Position numbers and translations under genes: made by a program
The notes under the pieces: model-generated
Databases searched by the model: none
The model's input: only the letters and a program-made list of their open reading frames with translations
Told to the model about the DNA's origin: nothing
Assembly: GCA_020532545.1 (NCBI GenBank)
Contig: JAJBAW010000014.1
Location: 1-57,264, forward strand
DNA length: 57,264 nt
Source: Candidatus Cloacimonadota bacterium
GTDB lineage: Bacteria > Cloacimonadota > Cloacimonadia > Cloacimonadales > Cloacimonadaceae
Direction of reading: 5' to 3'
Part shown: positions 1 to 9,405 of the stretch, in pieces
Numbering within the stretch: the stretch's first letter is position 1
Layout of the letters: every line of letters starts with the position of its first letter

Positions 1-3000
1 GAGCCCAGTTCCAGTTCTCTGGTCATGCCGGCTTCGCTAAATCTACCCCTGGCCACCGTGACTACGCTCAATGTGAAGGCCTTTAAAGCGGATTGGATCT
101 CCAGCCCAGTTTATACTGCGGTTTACAATGTCACTGGTAAGGTTGCCCTTCCTGTGAACATGTTTGATCCACCCTCCGGAACCTACCAGAATGCGCAGCT
201 TGTGCATCTGATGGGGAATACAGTGCCTGCTGGCGCAATACTGCGCTATACCTTAAATGGGGGAGAGCCAAACGAGCTTTCTCCTGCCTACAGCCCCGAG
301 ACCGGGATTATCGTGAACAGCACGTCTGAACTCCGGGTCAAAGGATTCCTGGCAGGCTGGATCCCAAGTGAGACCAGTATTGCCACATACACCATCACTG
401 GTCAGGTGCTGATCAGTCAGCCGGTATTCAACCCTGCTGCTGGTACCTACACATCTGCCCAAGCCATAACGATCGGCAACGTTACACCAAGTGGGGCGGT
501 GATCCGCTATACCACAAACGGTAGCGAGCCGCTTGCAAGCTCTCCAGTATTCCCTCAGCCGCTTACCCTGCCTCTGGATTCCACCACCACCTTGAAAGTG
601 AAAGCTTTCTATGATGACTGGACTCCTTCGGCCACACACACGGCTGTTTATAAGATTACCGGACAGGTCAGCATGACTGCTCCTGTCTTCAGCCCCGCGC
701 CGGATGCTTATACTGATCCGATCAGTATCACTATCAATCAGCTTACCTATCCGGCTGCTGCCCAGATCCGCTATACCATGGATGGCAGCGATCCCAATGG
801 GGGCTCTGCTCTCTACACCGAACCCATTCCCATCGGCGCAAATCAGGCGGTAACCATACGCACCCGCGCTTTTGTGGATGAATGGATTCCCAGTGTGATT
901 CACACTGCTACATACAATGTGACTGGTCAGGCGGAAATCGTGGGAACAGTGTTCGCTCCGGATCCTGCGGTGATCTACACCACAGTGCAGACCGTAGTGA
1001 TAAACACCACTACCAATCCTTCCGGGGCCGCAATTCACTTCACTACAGACGGCACCGAACCCGGCGCAAGTTCTCCTGTTTACGCAGGACAACCGATTCA
1101 GCTTGGTTTGGGCACCATCACCACCGTCAAAGCCAAAGTGATTGCAGCCGGATGGACCAGCAGCCCCACATATACTGCGATCTATACCGTCACTGGTCAG
1201 GTCAGCCTCAGTGCTGTCAGCCTGATGCCTGCTCCGGGAGTATATCAAACAGCCCAGGCTGTGAGCGTAAGCGGACTGCCAGTTCCCAATGATGCCGTCC
1301 TGAGATACACCACAGACGGGACAGACCCTGTCGAAGCTTCACCGATATTCACTGGATTGAATCCTGCCTTGAACAGCACTCTCAATCTGAAGATTCGCGG
1401 CTTCAAGCCGGATTGGATCCCCAGCCCTGTCTTGACCGGAAATTACCAGTTTACCGGTCAGATAGCCCTGCCTGCTGCGTTGTTCACACCAGTAGCCGGC
1501 ACCTATGCCACGGCTCAGACCATATATCTGAGCATCGCTACCACTCCCACGGGAACCACTCTGCGTTATACCATAAATGGCGATGATCCCACCGAGGACT
1601 CTCCTGCCTATTCCCAGCTCACAGGCATCCCGCTACCCCTATACAGCGGTGTTTCTGTGATCAAGGTTCAGGCCTACAAACAGGATTGGACTCCCAGTGC
1701 AGTGGCGAGTGCCACCTATAATATCACCGGCGGACTTGTCTTCAATACACCGATCTTCACACCTGCGGCCGGCACTTATGCCTCGGCTCAGACTATTGAG
1801 ATCAATGGAGTAAATACCACCGGTGCCCAGATCAGATACACTACTGATGGCAGTGATCCCACCCAGACTTCCACCTTATATACCGGACCGTTCGCACTGA
1901 CTCAGATCAATACGGTTCACACAGTGAAAGCCAGGGCCTTCAAGACAGACTGGACCCCCAGTGCTATTGCCACAGCAGTTTACAATATCACCGGCCAGGC
2001 CGCGATCGATGGAGTGGTCTTTGACCCTGCTCCCAATCCCGCCCCTGCCGCGGCTTATACCACAGCGCAGATTGTGAGCATCAGCACGGCTACTACTCCG
2101 AGTGGAGCAGTGGTTCACTATACTACAGATGGTTCCATACCTACTGCAAGTTCCCCAGTATATACCAGCCCAATCTCGGTAGGTCTGAATACCACCATGA
2201 CCATCCGTGCCAGGGCTTTTGCCGATAATTGGAATGCCAGCGAAGTATATTCCGGAGTGTACCGTGTAACCGGTACCGTAGTCTTCAACGCGGCCAATAT
2301 CTTCTCACCGGCCCCTGGGACATACAATTCTGCTCAAGTGATTTCAGTGAGTGGTAATACCACACCGGCTGGCGCTGCGGTTCATTTCACTACCGATGGC
2401 AGCGAGCCTACTCTGGATTCACCTCTCTATGCAGCAGGAATTCCTCTGCCTCTGGATAGCACTACTACCATCAAAATCAAAGGCTTCGCCGAAGGCTGGA
2501 TCCCCAGCCAAACCTACGAAGCTACATATATCATCACAGGTAAGGTCAGCTTCTCGGGTGAATTGTTCACTCCGCCGGCTGGAACCTATACCAGTGCTCA
2601 GGATGTGGAAATCACTGCAGCGGTCTATCCCGCATCTGCCACTATCTATTACACTACCGATGGCAGCGAACCGGATCAAAACTCAACCGTATACTCCGGC
2701 GCGATAGACATTCCGCTGAATACCCCTTACTTGATGATCCAAGCCAGAGCTTTTGCTGAGAACTGGGTTCCCAGCGAGATCATCAGAGCCGCTTACAAGA
2801 TCACCGGTCAGGTAATCCTGGCCACAGATCTGCTGAGCCCTGCAGCCGGTATCTACACCACAGCACAGATGATCACAGTGGCAGCTCCAGTGCTGCCGGA
2901 TAATGCTGTGATCCGCTATACCACAAATGGTGAAGAGCCCACTGCCCAAAGCCCGGCTTACACCACGCCGATCAGCATTCCTTTGGCCACTCAGCTTACC

Positions 3001-3915
3001 CTGAAGTTCAAAGGCTTTGCCGAAGACTGGATTCCTTCTGCCACGACCACAGCCGTTTACAGCATCACGGGTCAGGTAGCAGAGCCGATATTCAACTATC
3101 CGAGCGGCATGTATAACAATGAACTCCATGTAGAGATCACCACTACTACGCCGGAAGCTGAAATCCGCTACACTACCAATGGCGACGAGCCCACTGCCAC
3201 ATCGGAGCTGTACAGCGCTCCTGTGACGGTGCCAGTGCTAGCCAATGCCATGCAAATCAAGGCGAAAGCCTTCAAGACAGACTGGATTACCAGCCCTGAA
3301 GCCAGCGCAGTATATTCCGTGATCACTCTGCCTTACAACGTACGTTCCGTCATGTACGAGGGTTATGTTAGGATTCTATGGAATTCCGACCTTCAAATCC
3401 GCGGTCTTGATGGATTCTACGTGTATAGAAGTCAAGGAAACAACCCGGGAGTAAGGCTCAATCCTACACCTACCTTGCAGACCACCGGGCCGGATTATTA
3501 CTGGGATGACTACTCTGTGAGCAACTTCACCACCTACCAATATTGGGTGACCGCTGTTTACGACGGAGTGGAAAGCAACGTAAGTTCCATGGTCTCGGTA
3601 GAGTTCCAGGCCCAGGTTCTGGCTATCAGCAGCGCTTCGAGGGTTTACCCGAATCCTGCTGAACACTCCACCACCATCCAGATCCGTCTCACACGCAACG
3701 ATAACGTCCAAATAAGCGTCAGCATCTATGATTTTGCTGGCAAAAAAGTACGCACGCTGAACAGCAGCAATCTCAGTACGAACTTCGTAGAGATCCCTTG
3801 GGATCTAAAGAATGATAGCGGAACCAAGTTAGCCAGAGGCACATACTTTGCCCGCATTGTTGCAAAAGACAGCGCCAATACTACTGAAAAAGTTCTCAAG
3901 ATCTCGGTGAAATAA
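1..3915 (+). CDS. giant secreted chitobiase-C-repeat protein with C-terminal sorting domain (5' partial)
   Basis: The frame is open at base 1, so the gene enters from the left and its signal peptide is outside the window. At least 1304 codons are visible. About twelve complete repeats of roughly 89 residues and one partial repeat follow each other. Each has a P(A/P)xGxYxxAQ start, an IRYTTDGSEPT-type core, a KAFxxxWxPS segment and a Y-x-(V/I)-TG linker. This pattern is that of the CHB_HEX_C beta-sandwich found in chitobiase-like and other surface proteins. After the array come a fibronectin-III-like segment (about residues 1115-1200 of the visible part) and a terminal domain starting at RVYPNPAE and ending KISVK. 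That terminal domain matches type A secretion-sorting/FlgD-Ig domains. The next gene starts 10 bases later. Function is probably cell-surface or adhesive; no catalytic domain is visible in the part seen. Confidence 0.9.
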   Translation, partial: EPSSSSLVMPASLNLPLATVTTLNVKAFKADWISSPVYTAVYNVTGKVALPVNMFDPPSGTYQNAQLVHLMGNTVPAGAILRYTLNGGEPNELSPAYSPETGIIVNSTSELRVKGFLAGWIPSETSIATYTITGQVLISQPVFNPAAGTYTSAQAITIGNVTPSGAVIRYTTNGSEPLASSPVFPQPLTLPLDSTTTLKVKAFYDDWTPSATHTAVYKITGQVSMTAPVFSPAPDAYTDPISITINQLTYPAAAQIRYTMDGSDPNGGSALYTEPIPIGANQAVTIRTRAFVDEWIPSVIHTATYNVTGQAEIVGTVFAPDPAVIYTTVQTVVINTTTNPSGAAIHFTTDGTEPGASSPVYAGQPIQLGLGTITTVKAKVIAAGWTSSPTYTAIYTVTGQVSLSAVSLMPAPGVYQTAQAVSVSGLPVPNDAVLRYTTDGTDPVEASPIFTGLNPALNSTLNLKIRGFKPDWIPSPVLTGNYQFTGQIALPAALFTPVAGTYATAQTIYLSIATTPTGTTLRYTINGDDPTEDSPAYSQLTGIPLPLYSGVSVIKVQAYKQDWTPSAVASATYNITGGLVFNTPIFTPAAGTYASAQTIEINGVNTTGAQIRYTTDGSDPTQTSTLYTGPFALTQINTVHTVKARAFKTDWTPSAIATAVYNITGQAAIDGVVFDPAPNPAPAAAYTTAQIVSISTATTPSGAVVHYTTDGSIPTASSPVYTSPISVGLNTTMTIRARAFADNWNASEVYSGVYRVTGTVVFNAANIFSPAPGTYNSAQVISVSGNTTPAGAAVHFTTDGSEPTLDSPLYAAGIPLPLDSTTTIKIKGFAEGWIPSQTYEATYIITGKVSFSGELFTPPAGTYTSAQDVEITAAVYPASATIYYTTDGSEPDQNSTVYSGAIDIPLNTPYLMIQARAFAENWVPSEIIRAAYKITGQVILATDLLSPAAGIYTTAQMITVAAPVLPDNAVIRYTTNGEEPTAQSPAYTTPISIPLATQLTLKFKGFAEDWIPSATTTAVYSITGQVAEPIFNYPSGMYNNELHVEITTTTPEAEIRYTTNGDEPTATSELYSAPVTVPVLANAMQIKAKAFKTDWITSPEASAVYSVITLPYNVRSVMYEGYVRILWNSDLQIRGLDGFYVYRSQGNNPGVRLNPTPTLQTTGPDYYWDDYSVSNFTTYQYWVTAVYDGVESNVSSMVSVEFQAQVLAISSASRVYPNPAEHSTTIQIRLTRNDNVQISVSIYDFAGKKVRTLNSSNLSTNFVEIPWDLKNDSGTKLARGTYFARIVAKDSANTTEKVLKISVK
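130..3330 (+). repeat. tandem coding repeat array, period about 267 bp
   Basis: Twelve occurrences of a TG-containing linker (TGKV, TGQV, TGQA, TGGL, TGTV and so on) mark repeats at an average spacing near 267 bases. The repeats are clearly homologous as protein but divergent as DNA, so the array is old. Two units carry insertions, for example PAPNPAPAAAY near 2020-2060. Confidence 0.85.
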
Positions 3916-3925
3916 GGAGGCAAAG

Positions 3926-4894
3926 ATGAAAACGATAAACACTCAAAACCTGACCAAGCTCATTGCCCTGATCTGCCTGGTTATCATTACGCTCCCTGTT
4001 TTTGCCGGGGACATCAATAATTCTGCCGCCGCCTATATCCGCATGGGTATAGGCGCGCGCATCATTGCCATGGGCGAAGCTGGCACAGCTACAGCCAATG
4101 ACATTACTGCTGCATATTGGAATCCTGCCGGTCTGACCGATCTGAAGGACATAGAATTCTCTACCACCTATGCGCTGAATATGGGTTATGACCGCAGCTA
4201 TCAAAATGCCGCCCTGGCCAAACGCTTTGGCTTTGGTGTGCTGGCCTTCAACTGGGTGAATGCAGGAGTCACCGATATCGATGGATACACCGATGCAGGA
4301 AATCCTACAGGCACCTTTCAGGATGCGGAGCACAACCTGGCACTCAGCTATGCCAACAAGTATAAACGCCTGAGCTATGGGATTACTCCAAAGTTCTACC
4401 TATCCAGTATCGACAGCGAAAACGAATCTGGTTTTGGGCTTGACTTAGGTTTCAAATATGACATCAGTCAATACTTTGAAACAGGTCTTATGGTCCGGGA
4501 TGTGGTGGGCAGCATGGCTGGGGACAGGATCCCCTATCAGGCACAATTTGGCATTACGGCTTATCCCCTGATGGGTGTAACTGTAGCTGGAGATCTGCAT
4601 TATGAAGAATCCGAAGACCTGCAATATGGTTTTGGAGCGGAGTATTGGACCTCCATTGGCCGGGATCCGGAAGCGAATTCCAAGCTGTCCGTCATCAGCG
4701 TGAGCGAAAAAAGCACCTGGGCTGATATCTTTTCACATTTCCAGACCGGATTGAGAGTGGGATTTTATCAAGATCGCTTCTCTGCCGGAGCTGGGATCAA
4801 ATTCCGCAATTTCCAGATTGACTATGCCTATCGCATTGGAAACCACGATATCTTCAATGATGATCACCTTCTGGGTTTGATCCTCAGATTCTAA
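3926..4894 (+). CDS. PorV/PorQ-family outer-membrane beta-barrel protein
   Basis: This 322-residue protein has a signal peptide (hydrophobic stretch ending VFAG, about residues 11-28). The hallmark PorV/PorQ (UPF0164-like) N-terminus follows: SAAAYIRMGIGAR, then MGEAGTATANDITAAYWNPAGL. The rest alternates short polar turns with amphipathic strands and ends in LILRF, an aromatic C-terminal strand typical of outer-membrane barrels. In Bacteroidota PorV is the shuttle/barrel subunit of the type IX secretion system that handles cargo with C-terminal sorting domains. Here it lies directly between such a cargo and a PorE-like protein, which supports that role. The start has a strong AAGGAGG site. 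PorV and PorQ cannot be told apart by eye. Confidence 0.85.
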   Translation: MKTINTQNLTKLIALICLVIITLPVFAGDINNSAAAYIRMGIGARIIAMGEAGTATANDITAAYWNPAGLTDLKDIEFSTTYALNMGYDRSYQNAALAKRFGFGVLAFNWVNAGVTDIDGYTDAGNPTGTFQDAEHNLALSYANKYKRLSYGITPKFYLSSIDSENESGFGLDLGFKYDISQYFETGLMVRDVVGSMAGDRIPYQAQFGITAYPLMGVTVAGDLHYEESEDLQYGFGAEYWTSIGRDPEANSKLSVISVSEKSTWADIFSHFQTGLRVGFYQDRFSAGAGIKFRNFQIDYAYRIGNHDIFNDDHLLGLILRF

Positions 4895-4912
4895 GGGATG
4901 GGAGTGAAGTCT

Positions 4913-6775
4913 ATGACTATGCAAAAAATTAAGGCAGTCCTGCTGCTTGTGCTGTTCCTCGGAACAGCCACCCTGTTTGCCGCTATTGGCATGCAGGGTG
5001 AGCGCTATGCCATCAGCGGGATTGAATACTACCAACGTGGAGATTACAGCTCTGCTATCACCGATTTTCAGGCCGCGAATCGCTCCGCCGATGGCAAGGT
5101 GCCCCGCTATCATTATTGGTTGGGCAGACTCTACATTGCGCAGGGTGATATCACGAATGCGGTAGGCTGGTTAAACAGATATATAGCCTCTGGAGACAAG
5201 GAATTCCGTCAGGAAACCCAAGACTATCTGAGGATCATAAACCGTCAGGATCGCATTTTTGAGAAAGTGAGCCTCAGGCCCATGGCCTCATATCTGCAGA
5301 GCCGAAATTCGGATTATGGTGCAGTGGTCAGCCCAGATGGGAATCACCTGTATTATACTTCTCTCAGCCCCACCAGGGCGGAGAAGGAAAACATCTGGCG
5401 CAGTGAACGCCTGGCCACAGGCTGGGGCAGACCTTATCCTGTGGTAGAGCTGAATACAGATAAGAATGAATCCTTGGGCTCTTTCTCCCTGGATGGCAAT
5501 ACTGCCTATTTATTTGGCAATTACAAACGGGGACAAATCGATGGTGATATCTTCACATCCACCCTGTTAAACGGGAAATGGTCTGCTCCTGTACCTATTG
5601 AGGCAGTGAATACTCCTCAGGTAGAAGCTCATCCTTATGTTTATCGCGATTCCCTGATGTTCTTCACCTCCTCGCGCGAAGGCGGATATGGCGAATTTGA
5701 CCTCTATGTGAGCGAAAATAGAAACGGCGAATGGCAAGAACCCATAAACCTGGGTCCCCAGATCAATACCCCCGGCAGCGAACAAACCCCATTCCTGGAT
5801 TACGATGGCCGTAATCTCTTTTTCGCTTCCGATCACCACCCCGGATTTGGCGGCTATGATCTCTTCAAAGCCGTAAAACTCGGTGAGGGCTGGCAAGATT
5901 GGTCACAACCCGAAAACTTGGGATTGCCGATCAATTCCATTCGCAACGACCGTTTCTTCTATCATACCAAGGGTTCAAACGAAGCCTTGTTCAGTACAGA
6001 CCGGCAAGCTGCTGGTTTTGAAAAGATGATGAATATGACCTTGGTCTATACCGTTCCCCCGAGCTATATCGTTGAAGACGAAAGCGGTGGTCTGGTGACT
6101 GTGATTATCACTCCTGAAGGAGATTACAAAGAAGGCGAAGAGCCTGCTGGTGAAAAGCCCGTATCTGAATACGTCACGGTAAGCGGAAAGCTCACAGATG
6201 AAAATGGCAAACCGCTGCAAGGCACGATAGAATTTACCGCCAATATCAATGATATGGTCTACAGAGATGTAGCCTTCACTGATAAAAATGGTGAATTCAG
6301 GATTGCCTTGAATAAGGCCGACAAGTATAACGTGCTTGTGAATCAGGAAGGATATCTGGTCAATGCTCAGATCTTGATCCCAGGGGATCGTGATGAGCTT
6401 ACCCTCAATATCGTCATGAGAGAGCTGAAGGAACACAAGGTCTTTGCCTTCCAGAATATACAATTCAATTTCGACAGCTCAGTACTGAAGCAAGAAAGCT
6501 TCGCAGTGCTGGATGAGGTTGTGGTGACGCTCCTGACCAATCCACATTTGAAACTGGAAGTCTCCGGTCATACCTGCAGTATCGGCGAAGAGGAATACAA
6601 TCTTTCGCTCTCCAAACGCAGAGCCAATGCCGTGTACGATTACCTGGTCCTAAGGGGCGTGGAAAAAGTACGCCTGAGCCATACCGGATACGGAGAAGAG
6701 AAACCTCTCAATGAAAATGAAAATCCGGAACAGCGTGAACTCAACCGCCGAGTGGAATTCAAAGTAATCAAATAA
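4913..6775 (+). CDS. TPR / PD40 propeller / CRD / OmpA protein (PorE-like)
   Basis: About 620 residues. The start at 4913 is preferred because GGAG lies 8 bases before it; an in-frame ATG at 4898 sits on the Shine-Dalgarno itself and 4919 is also possible. Order of domains: signal peptide (1-22), TPR-like helices (about 30-105), PD40/WD40-like propeller blades (about 125-380, with SPDGNHLYY, SLDGNTAYL, DYDGRNLFFASD), a carboxypeptidase-regulatory-like beta domain (about 420-505), and an OmpA peptidoglycan-binding domain (about 510-620, IQFNFDSS, LSKRRANAVYDYL, NRRVEFKVIK). This is the architecture of PorE of the type IX secretion system, which tethers the machine to peptidoglycan. Unlike the PorE lipoprotein of Porphyromonas, there is no lipobox cysteine. 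The gene follows the PorV-like gene by 18 bases and is probably cotranscribed. Confidence 0.85.
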   Translation: MTMQKIKAVLLLVLFLGTATLFAAIGMQGERYAISGIEYYQRGDYSSAITDFQAANRSADGKVPRYHYWLGRLYIAQGDITNAVGWLNRYIASGDKEFRQETQDYLRIINRQDRIFEKVSLRPMASYLQSRNSDYGAVVSPDGNHLYYTSLSPTRAEKENIWRSERLATGWGRPYPVVELNTDKNESLGSFSLDGNTAYLFGNYKRGQIDGDIFTSTLLNGKWSAPVPIEAVNTPQVEAHPYVYRDSLMFFTSSREGGYGEFDLYVSENRNGEWQEPINLGPQINTPGSEQTPFLDYDGRNLFFASDHHPGFGGYDLFKAVKLGEGWQDWSQPENLGLPINSIRNDRFFYHTKGSNEALFSTDRQAAGFEKMMNMTLVYTVPPSYIVEDESGGLVTVIITPEGDYKEGEEPAGEKPVSEYVTVSGKLTDENGKPLQGTIEFTANINDMVYRDVAFTDKNGEFRIALNKADKYNVLVNQEGYLVNAQILIPGDRDELTLNIVMRELKEHKVFAFQNIQFNFDSSVLKQESFAVLDEVVVTLLTNPHLKLEVSGHTCSIGEEEYNLSLSKRRANAVYDYLVLRGVEKVRLSHTGYGEEKPLNENENPEQRELNRRVEFKVIK

Positions 6776-6797
6776 GCTTATATAAATCAAGACAATT

Positions 6798-6830
6798 AAA
6801 AAAGCCCGAAGCTTAGGCTCCGGGCTTTTT
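6798..6830. terminator. bidirectional rho-independent terminator
   Basis: A 12-base stem with one mismatch (AAAGCCCGAAGC / GCTCCGGGCTTT) and loop TTAG is flanked by A-run and T-run. It lies between the convergent genes ending at 6775 and 6875, so it can serve both. Confidence 0.9.
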
Positions 6831-6874
6831 GCTGCGCAGGATTTATTAAAGTATCCTGCGCTTCGGACTTGTGT

Positions 6875-7645
6875 TTACCAAAACTTGGGAATGAAGGAAC
6901 TGGTATTGTGAATATACTCCATATATTCAGGATTACCCTTATACTTCTTTTCCAACATGGGGATGCCGGATACTCTCAGCAGCAGAGTAGTGATAATCAA
7001 TGGGCTGAAGATGCTCAGAAAGCCATAGGGGAAGGCAAGGCAGAGCAGAAAGATGCTCCACCACATCAGAGTCTCACCAAAATAATTTGGATGCCTGCTA
7101 TAGCGCCAGAGGCCCTGGTTCATGACTTTGCCTTTATTGGCGGGATTTTGCTTGAAAACCATCATCTGGGCATCGCTCACAGCCTCAAAGAAGAAACCGG
7201 TCAGCCATAGCAAAATGGCAACAAAATCCAGGATGGTAAAGCTATACACTGTTGAGCGACGGATCATAAAGGCTGGATAGGCGATCGAGAGCATAAAAAA
7301 GCCTTGTAAGAGGAAGACCTGCAGATAGCTGCGCCAGAGCCAGCTTTTACCCCAATCCTTACGCCACTGGGCATAACGGAAGTCTTCTTTTTTGCCTTTG
7401 TAACGGACATAAAGATAGATTGATAGCCGCAGAGCCCAGATCGTGATTAAGAGCGTGATCAGTAGTCGGCGCCAGTCCCCGGAAGGCATGAGGGCCATGA
7501 ATAGCCAATAGATCAGCACAAAACCCATGCCCCAGGCGTTGTCCACCAGATCGTTACGTTTTATCAGTACCGCGATCAGAAAGAGCGTCGTCATATAAAC
7601 AAAAACGCTACTGATAACGATGAGGATAGCATTAAACAGGGTCAT
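6875..7645 (-). CDS. DUF1295 (steroid 5-alpha-reductase-like) integral membrane protein
   Basis: This 256-residue protein has about six hydrophobic segments. The family signature GLWRYSRHPNYFGE is near residue 180, and a C-terminal PMLEKKYKGNPEYMEYIHNT segment completes the DUF1295 / ICMT-like NAD(P)H-reductase or methyltransferase fold. Members are annotated as steroid 5-alpha-reductase-like, and the substrate is usually an unknown membrane lipid. Its start overlaps the end of the DAK2-DegV gene by 14 bases with GGAGTG 7 bases ahead, so it is the last gene of a four-gene operon. The neighbours (fatty-acid kinase fusion, lipocalin, lipid peroxidase) suggest a lipid substrate; that is inference. 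Confidence 0.85.
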   Translation of the reverse strand: MTLFNAILIVISSVFVYMTTLFLIAVLIKRNDLVDNAWGMGFVLIYWLFMALMPSGDWRRLLITLLITIWALRLSIYLYVRYKGKKEDFRYAQWRKDWGKSWLWRSYLQVFLLQGFFMLSIAYPAFMIRRSTVYSFTILDFVAILLWLTGFFFEAVSDAQMMVFKQNPANKGKVMNQGLWRYSRHPNYFGETLMWWSIFLLCLAFPYGFLSIFSPLIITTLLLRVSGIPMLEKKYKGNPEYMEYIHNTSSFIPKFW

Positions 7646-9404
7646 ACATCACTCCTATACCCACTGCACCGATGCCATTGTGCACGCCTATCACAGGCGA
7701 AAGCGGCATGATGTAAGCAGGACTTTTCCCCAAAAGTTTAGTCAATTTACGGCCATATTCCTGAGCTCTATCCTCGGCCAGGGCATGCACAATGGCGTAT
7801 TCCCAAAGCTCTTTACCTTGCCGCTCAGTTTGGATCATTTTGATAATTCTACGCATGTTTGAAGCCCGGCTAAAACTCTTGCCGGTGACTTTCGCTTTGC
7901 CTTCAATGTCCAGCCCCACGATGGGTTTGAGATTCAATAGGGCTGCGATTGCACCTGCCAGCGGTGGCACTCTGCCACCTCGCACCATATACTTCAAGGT
8001 ATTGATATCGGTATAAATATGGGTATTGTCAATCCAGGAATCCAGCCGGGAATGAATGCTCTCGAAGCTCTCTTTAGCTTCGATGGCACGCGCTACGCGC
8101 AGTACCACCAGGCCTTCGCTTACCGATAGCTGTTTGGAATTCACCGGATACACTTTGTCCCCATGTCTACCTGCTATATATGATGCAACGCTTTGGTAGG
8201 TTCCGCTCAGTTTGTCTGAGACGTGGATTGCAAAGACCTTGTCATAGTTGCCTGCCATGTGATCTATTAAGCCCTGCAGAGAGCTGGGGGAAGGCTGGGA
8301 GCTCTGCGGATGGTTCTCATTGGTCCTCAGCTTTTGATAAAAGGCCTCGGGTTTGAGGGTAAGCCGGTCAAGATAAAATTCCCTGGCAAAGTTCACACCA
8401 AAGGCTATCCGCGAGATTTGATAGTGGTCCAATAGTTCCGGGGGCAAATCGCAAGCGCTGTCTGTGATGATCCCGATGGGGTATTTTTGCTGATGGCTGG
8501 TCTCATATTGCATTCTCATATCATCTACTTTGATCGAGCTTAAAAGGCCCAAAGGCTGCAAAGCATCAAAGATCTTTTCCGGAGCGTTGCTATGGATGTG
8601 CAGGTGCATCTTTTCGGCCCCGCCTGCTATGATAATGGAATCTCCCAGAGGCGATAAAAGGGCCTTGAGAGCTTCTGTATCTATTTTGCAATCGCTGAAA
8701 ATAGCCTCTGAACAGTAGCGCAGAGTGCTGGCTGAGCTGCTATGTACTTCATTGTGGTTTTGGGCCACTATCGGCATCACCGCCTGCCCGCGCAAAGAAC
8801 CCTTGTGGATAAAATCCACGATCGCTTCCAGGAAGATCACAAATCCTTTGGCGCCGGCATCCACCACTTTGGCATCTGCTAGCACTTTGAGCTTTTGCGG
8901 AGTTTCGCTCAGGGATTTTTGGGCTTTGACCAAAGAGCTCACCATTAGCTGGCTAAAATCGCTCTCCGGTGTTTGGCTCAGATATTCACTCCATTCCCGG
9001 ATCACGGTGAGGATGGTGCCCTCTACCGGGTTCATCAAGGAGCGGTAGAGGTGTTTCACCGCCTTTTCTGCACTCAGAGCAAAGCTGCGGGCTGTAAGGC
9101 TGCCCGAATCTGGCACTTCAGTGCTGAGGCCGTGCAGGTATTGGGCCAGGATGATGCCGGAATTGCCCCGGGCTCCCATCAAGGCTGCATCCGAGATCGA
9201 ACGCAGAGTTGTCTTGATATCCTTGCTCGCAGTGGCCCCGGATAGCACTGCTTCCACCGTCATAGCCATATTGATACCAGTATCAGCATCGGCCACAGGG
9301 AAGACGTTTATCCTGTCCAGTTCCTGTTGATTGCGGATAATGGCATAAGCCCCCACCCGAAACATCCGAAAGAATCTGTAACCGTCTATATATGCGATTT
9401 TCAT
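7632..9404 (-). CDS. fused fatty-acid kinase (DhaL/FakA-like) and DegV/FakB-like fatty-acid-binding protein
   Basis: This 590-residue protein has a DhaL/DAK2 kinase domain at about 1-200, with INVFPVADADTG (metal-binding D39 and D41) and MGARGNSGIILAQ. A FakA-type middle domain follows at about 215-300 (YCSEAI, LGDSIIIAGG, MHLHIHSN). A complete DegV domain fills about 310-590 (GIITDSACDLP, SSQPSPSS, SDKLSGTYQSV, KYMVRGGRVPPLAGAIAALLNLKPI). In Firmicutes the kinase FakA phosphorylates fatty acids carried by the separate protein FakB (DegV family); here the two are one chain, with DegV in place of the FakA C-terminus. The gene starts 1 base after the lipocalin stop and overlaps the DUF1295 gene. 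DAK2-DegV fusions exist in databases, so the fusion is uncommon but probably not unique. Confidence 0.9.
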   Translation of the reverse strand: MKIAYIDGYRFFRMFRVGAYAIIRNQQELDRINVFPVADADTGINMAMTVEAVLSGATASKDIKTTLRSISDAALMGARGNSGIILAQYLHGLSTEVPDSGSLTARSFALSAEKAVKHLYRSLMNPVEGTILTVIREWSEYLSQTPESDFSQLMVSSLVKAQKSLSETPQKLKVLADAKVVDAGAKGFVIFLEAIVDFIHKGSLRGQAVMPIVAQNHNEVHSSSASTLRYCSEAIFSDCKIDTEALKALLSPLGDSIIIAGGAEKMHLHIHSNAPEKIFDALQPLGLLSSIKVDDMRMQYETSHQQKYPIGIITDSACDLPPELLDHYQISRIAFGVNFAREFYLDRLTLKPEAFYQKLRTNENHPQSSQPSPSSLQGLIDHMAGNYDKVFAIHVSDKLSGTYQSVASYIAGRHGDKVYPVNSKQLSVSEGLVVLRVARAIEAKESFESIHSRLDSWIDNTHIYTDINTLKYMVRGGRVPPLAGAIAALLNLKPIVGLDIEGKAKVTGKSFSRASNMRRIIKMIQTERQGKELWEYAIVHALAEDRAQEYGRKLTKLLGKSPAYIMPLSPVIGVHNGIGAVGIGVMYDPV

Positions 9405-9405
9405 A

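Noticed and set aside
253-1248. 331-codon open frame on the minus strand opposite the repeat protein
   Set aside because: It mirrors the Thr/Ser/Gly-rich repeat array and has no recognisable protein features or ribosome site; several shorter minus frames at 1876-3923 have the same origin.
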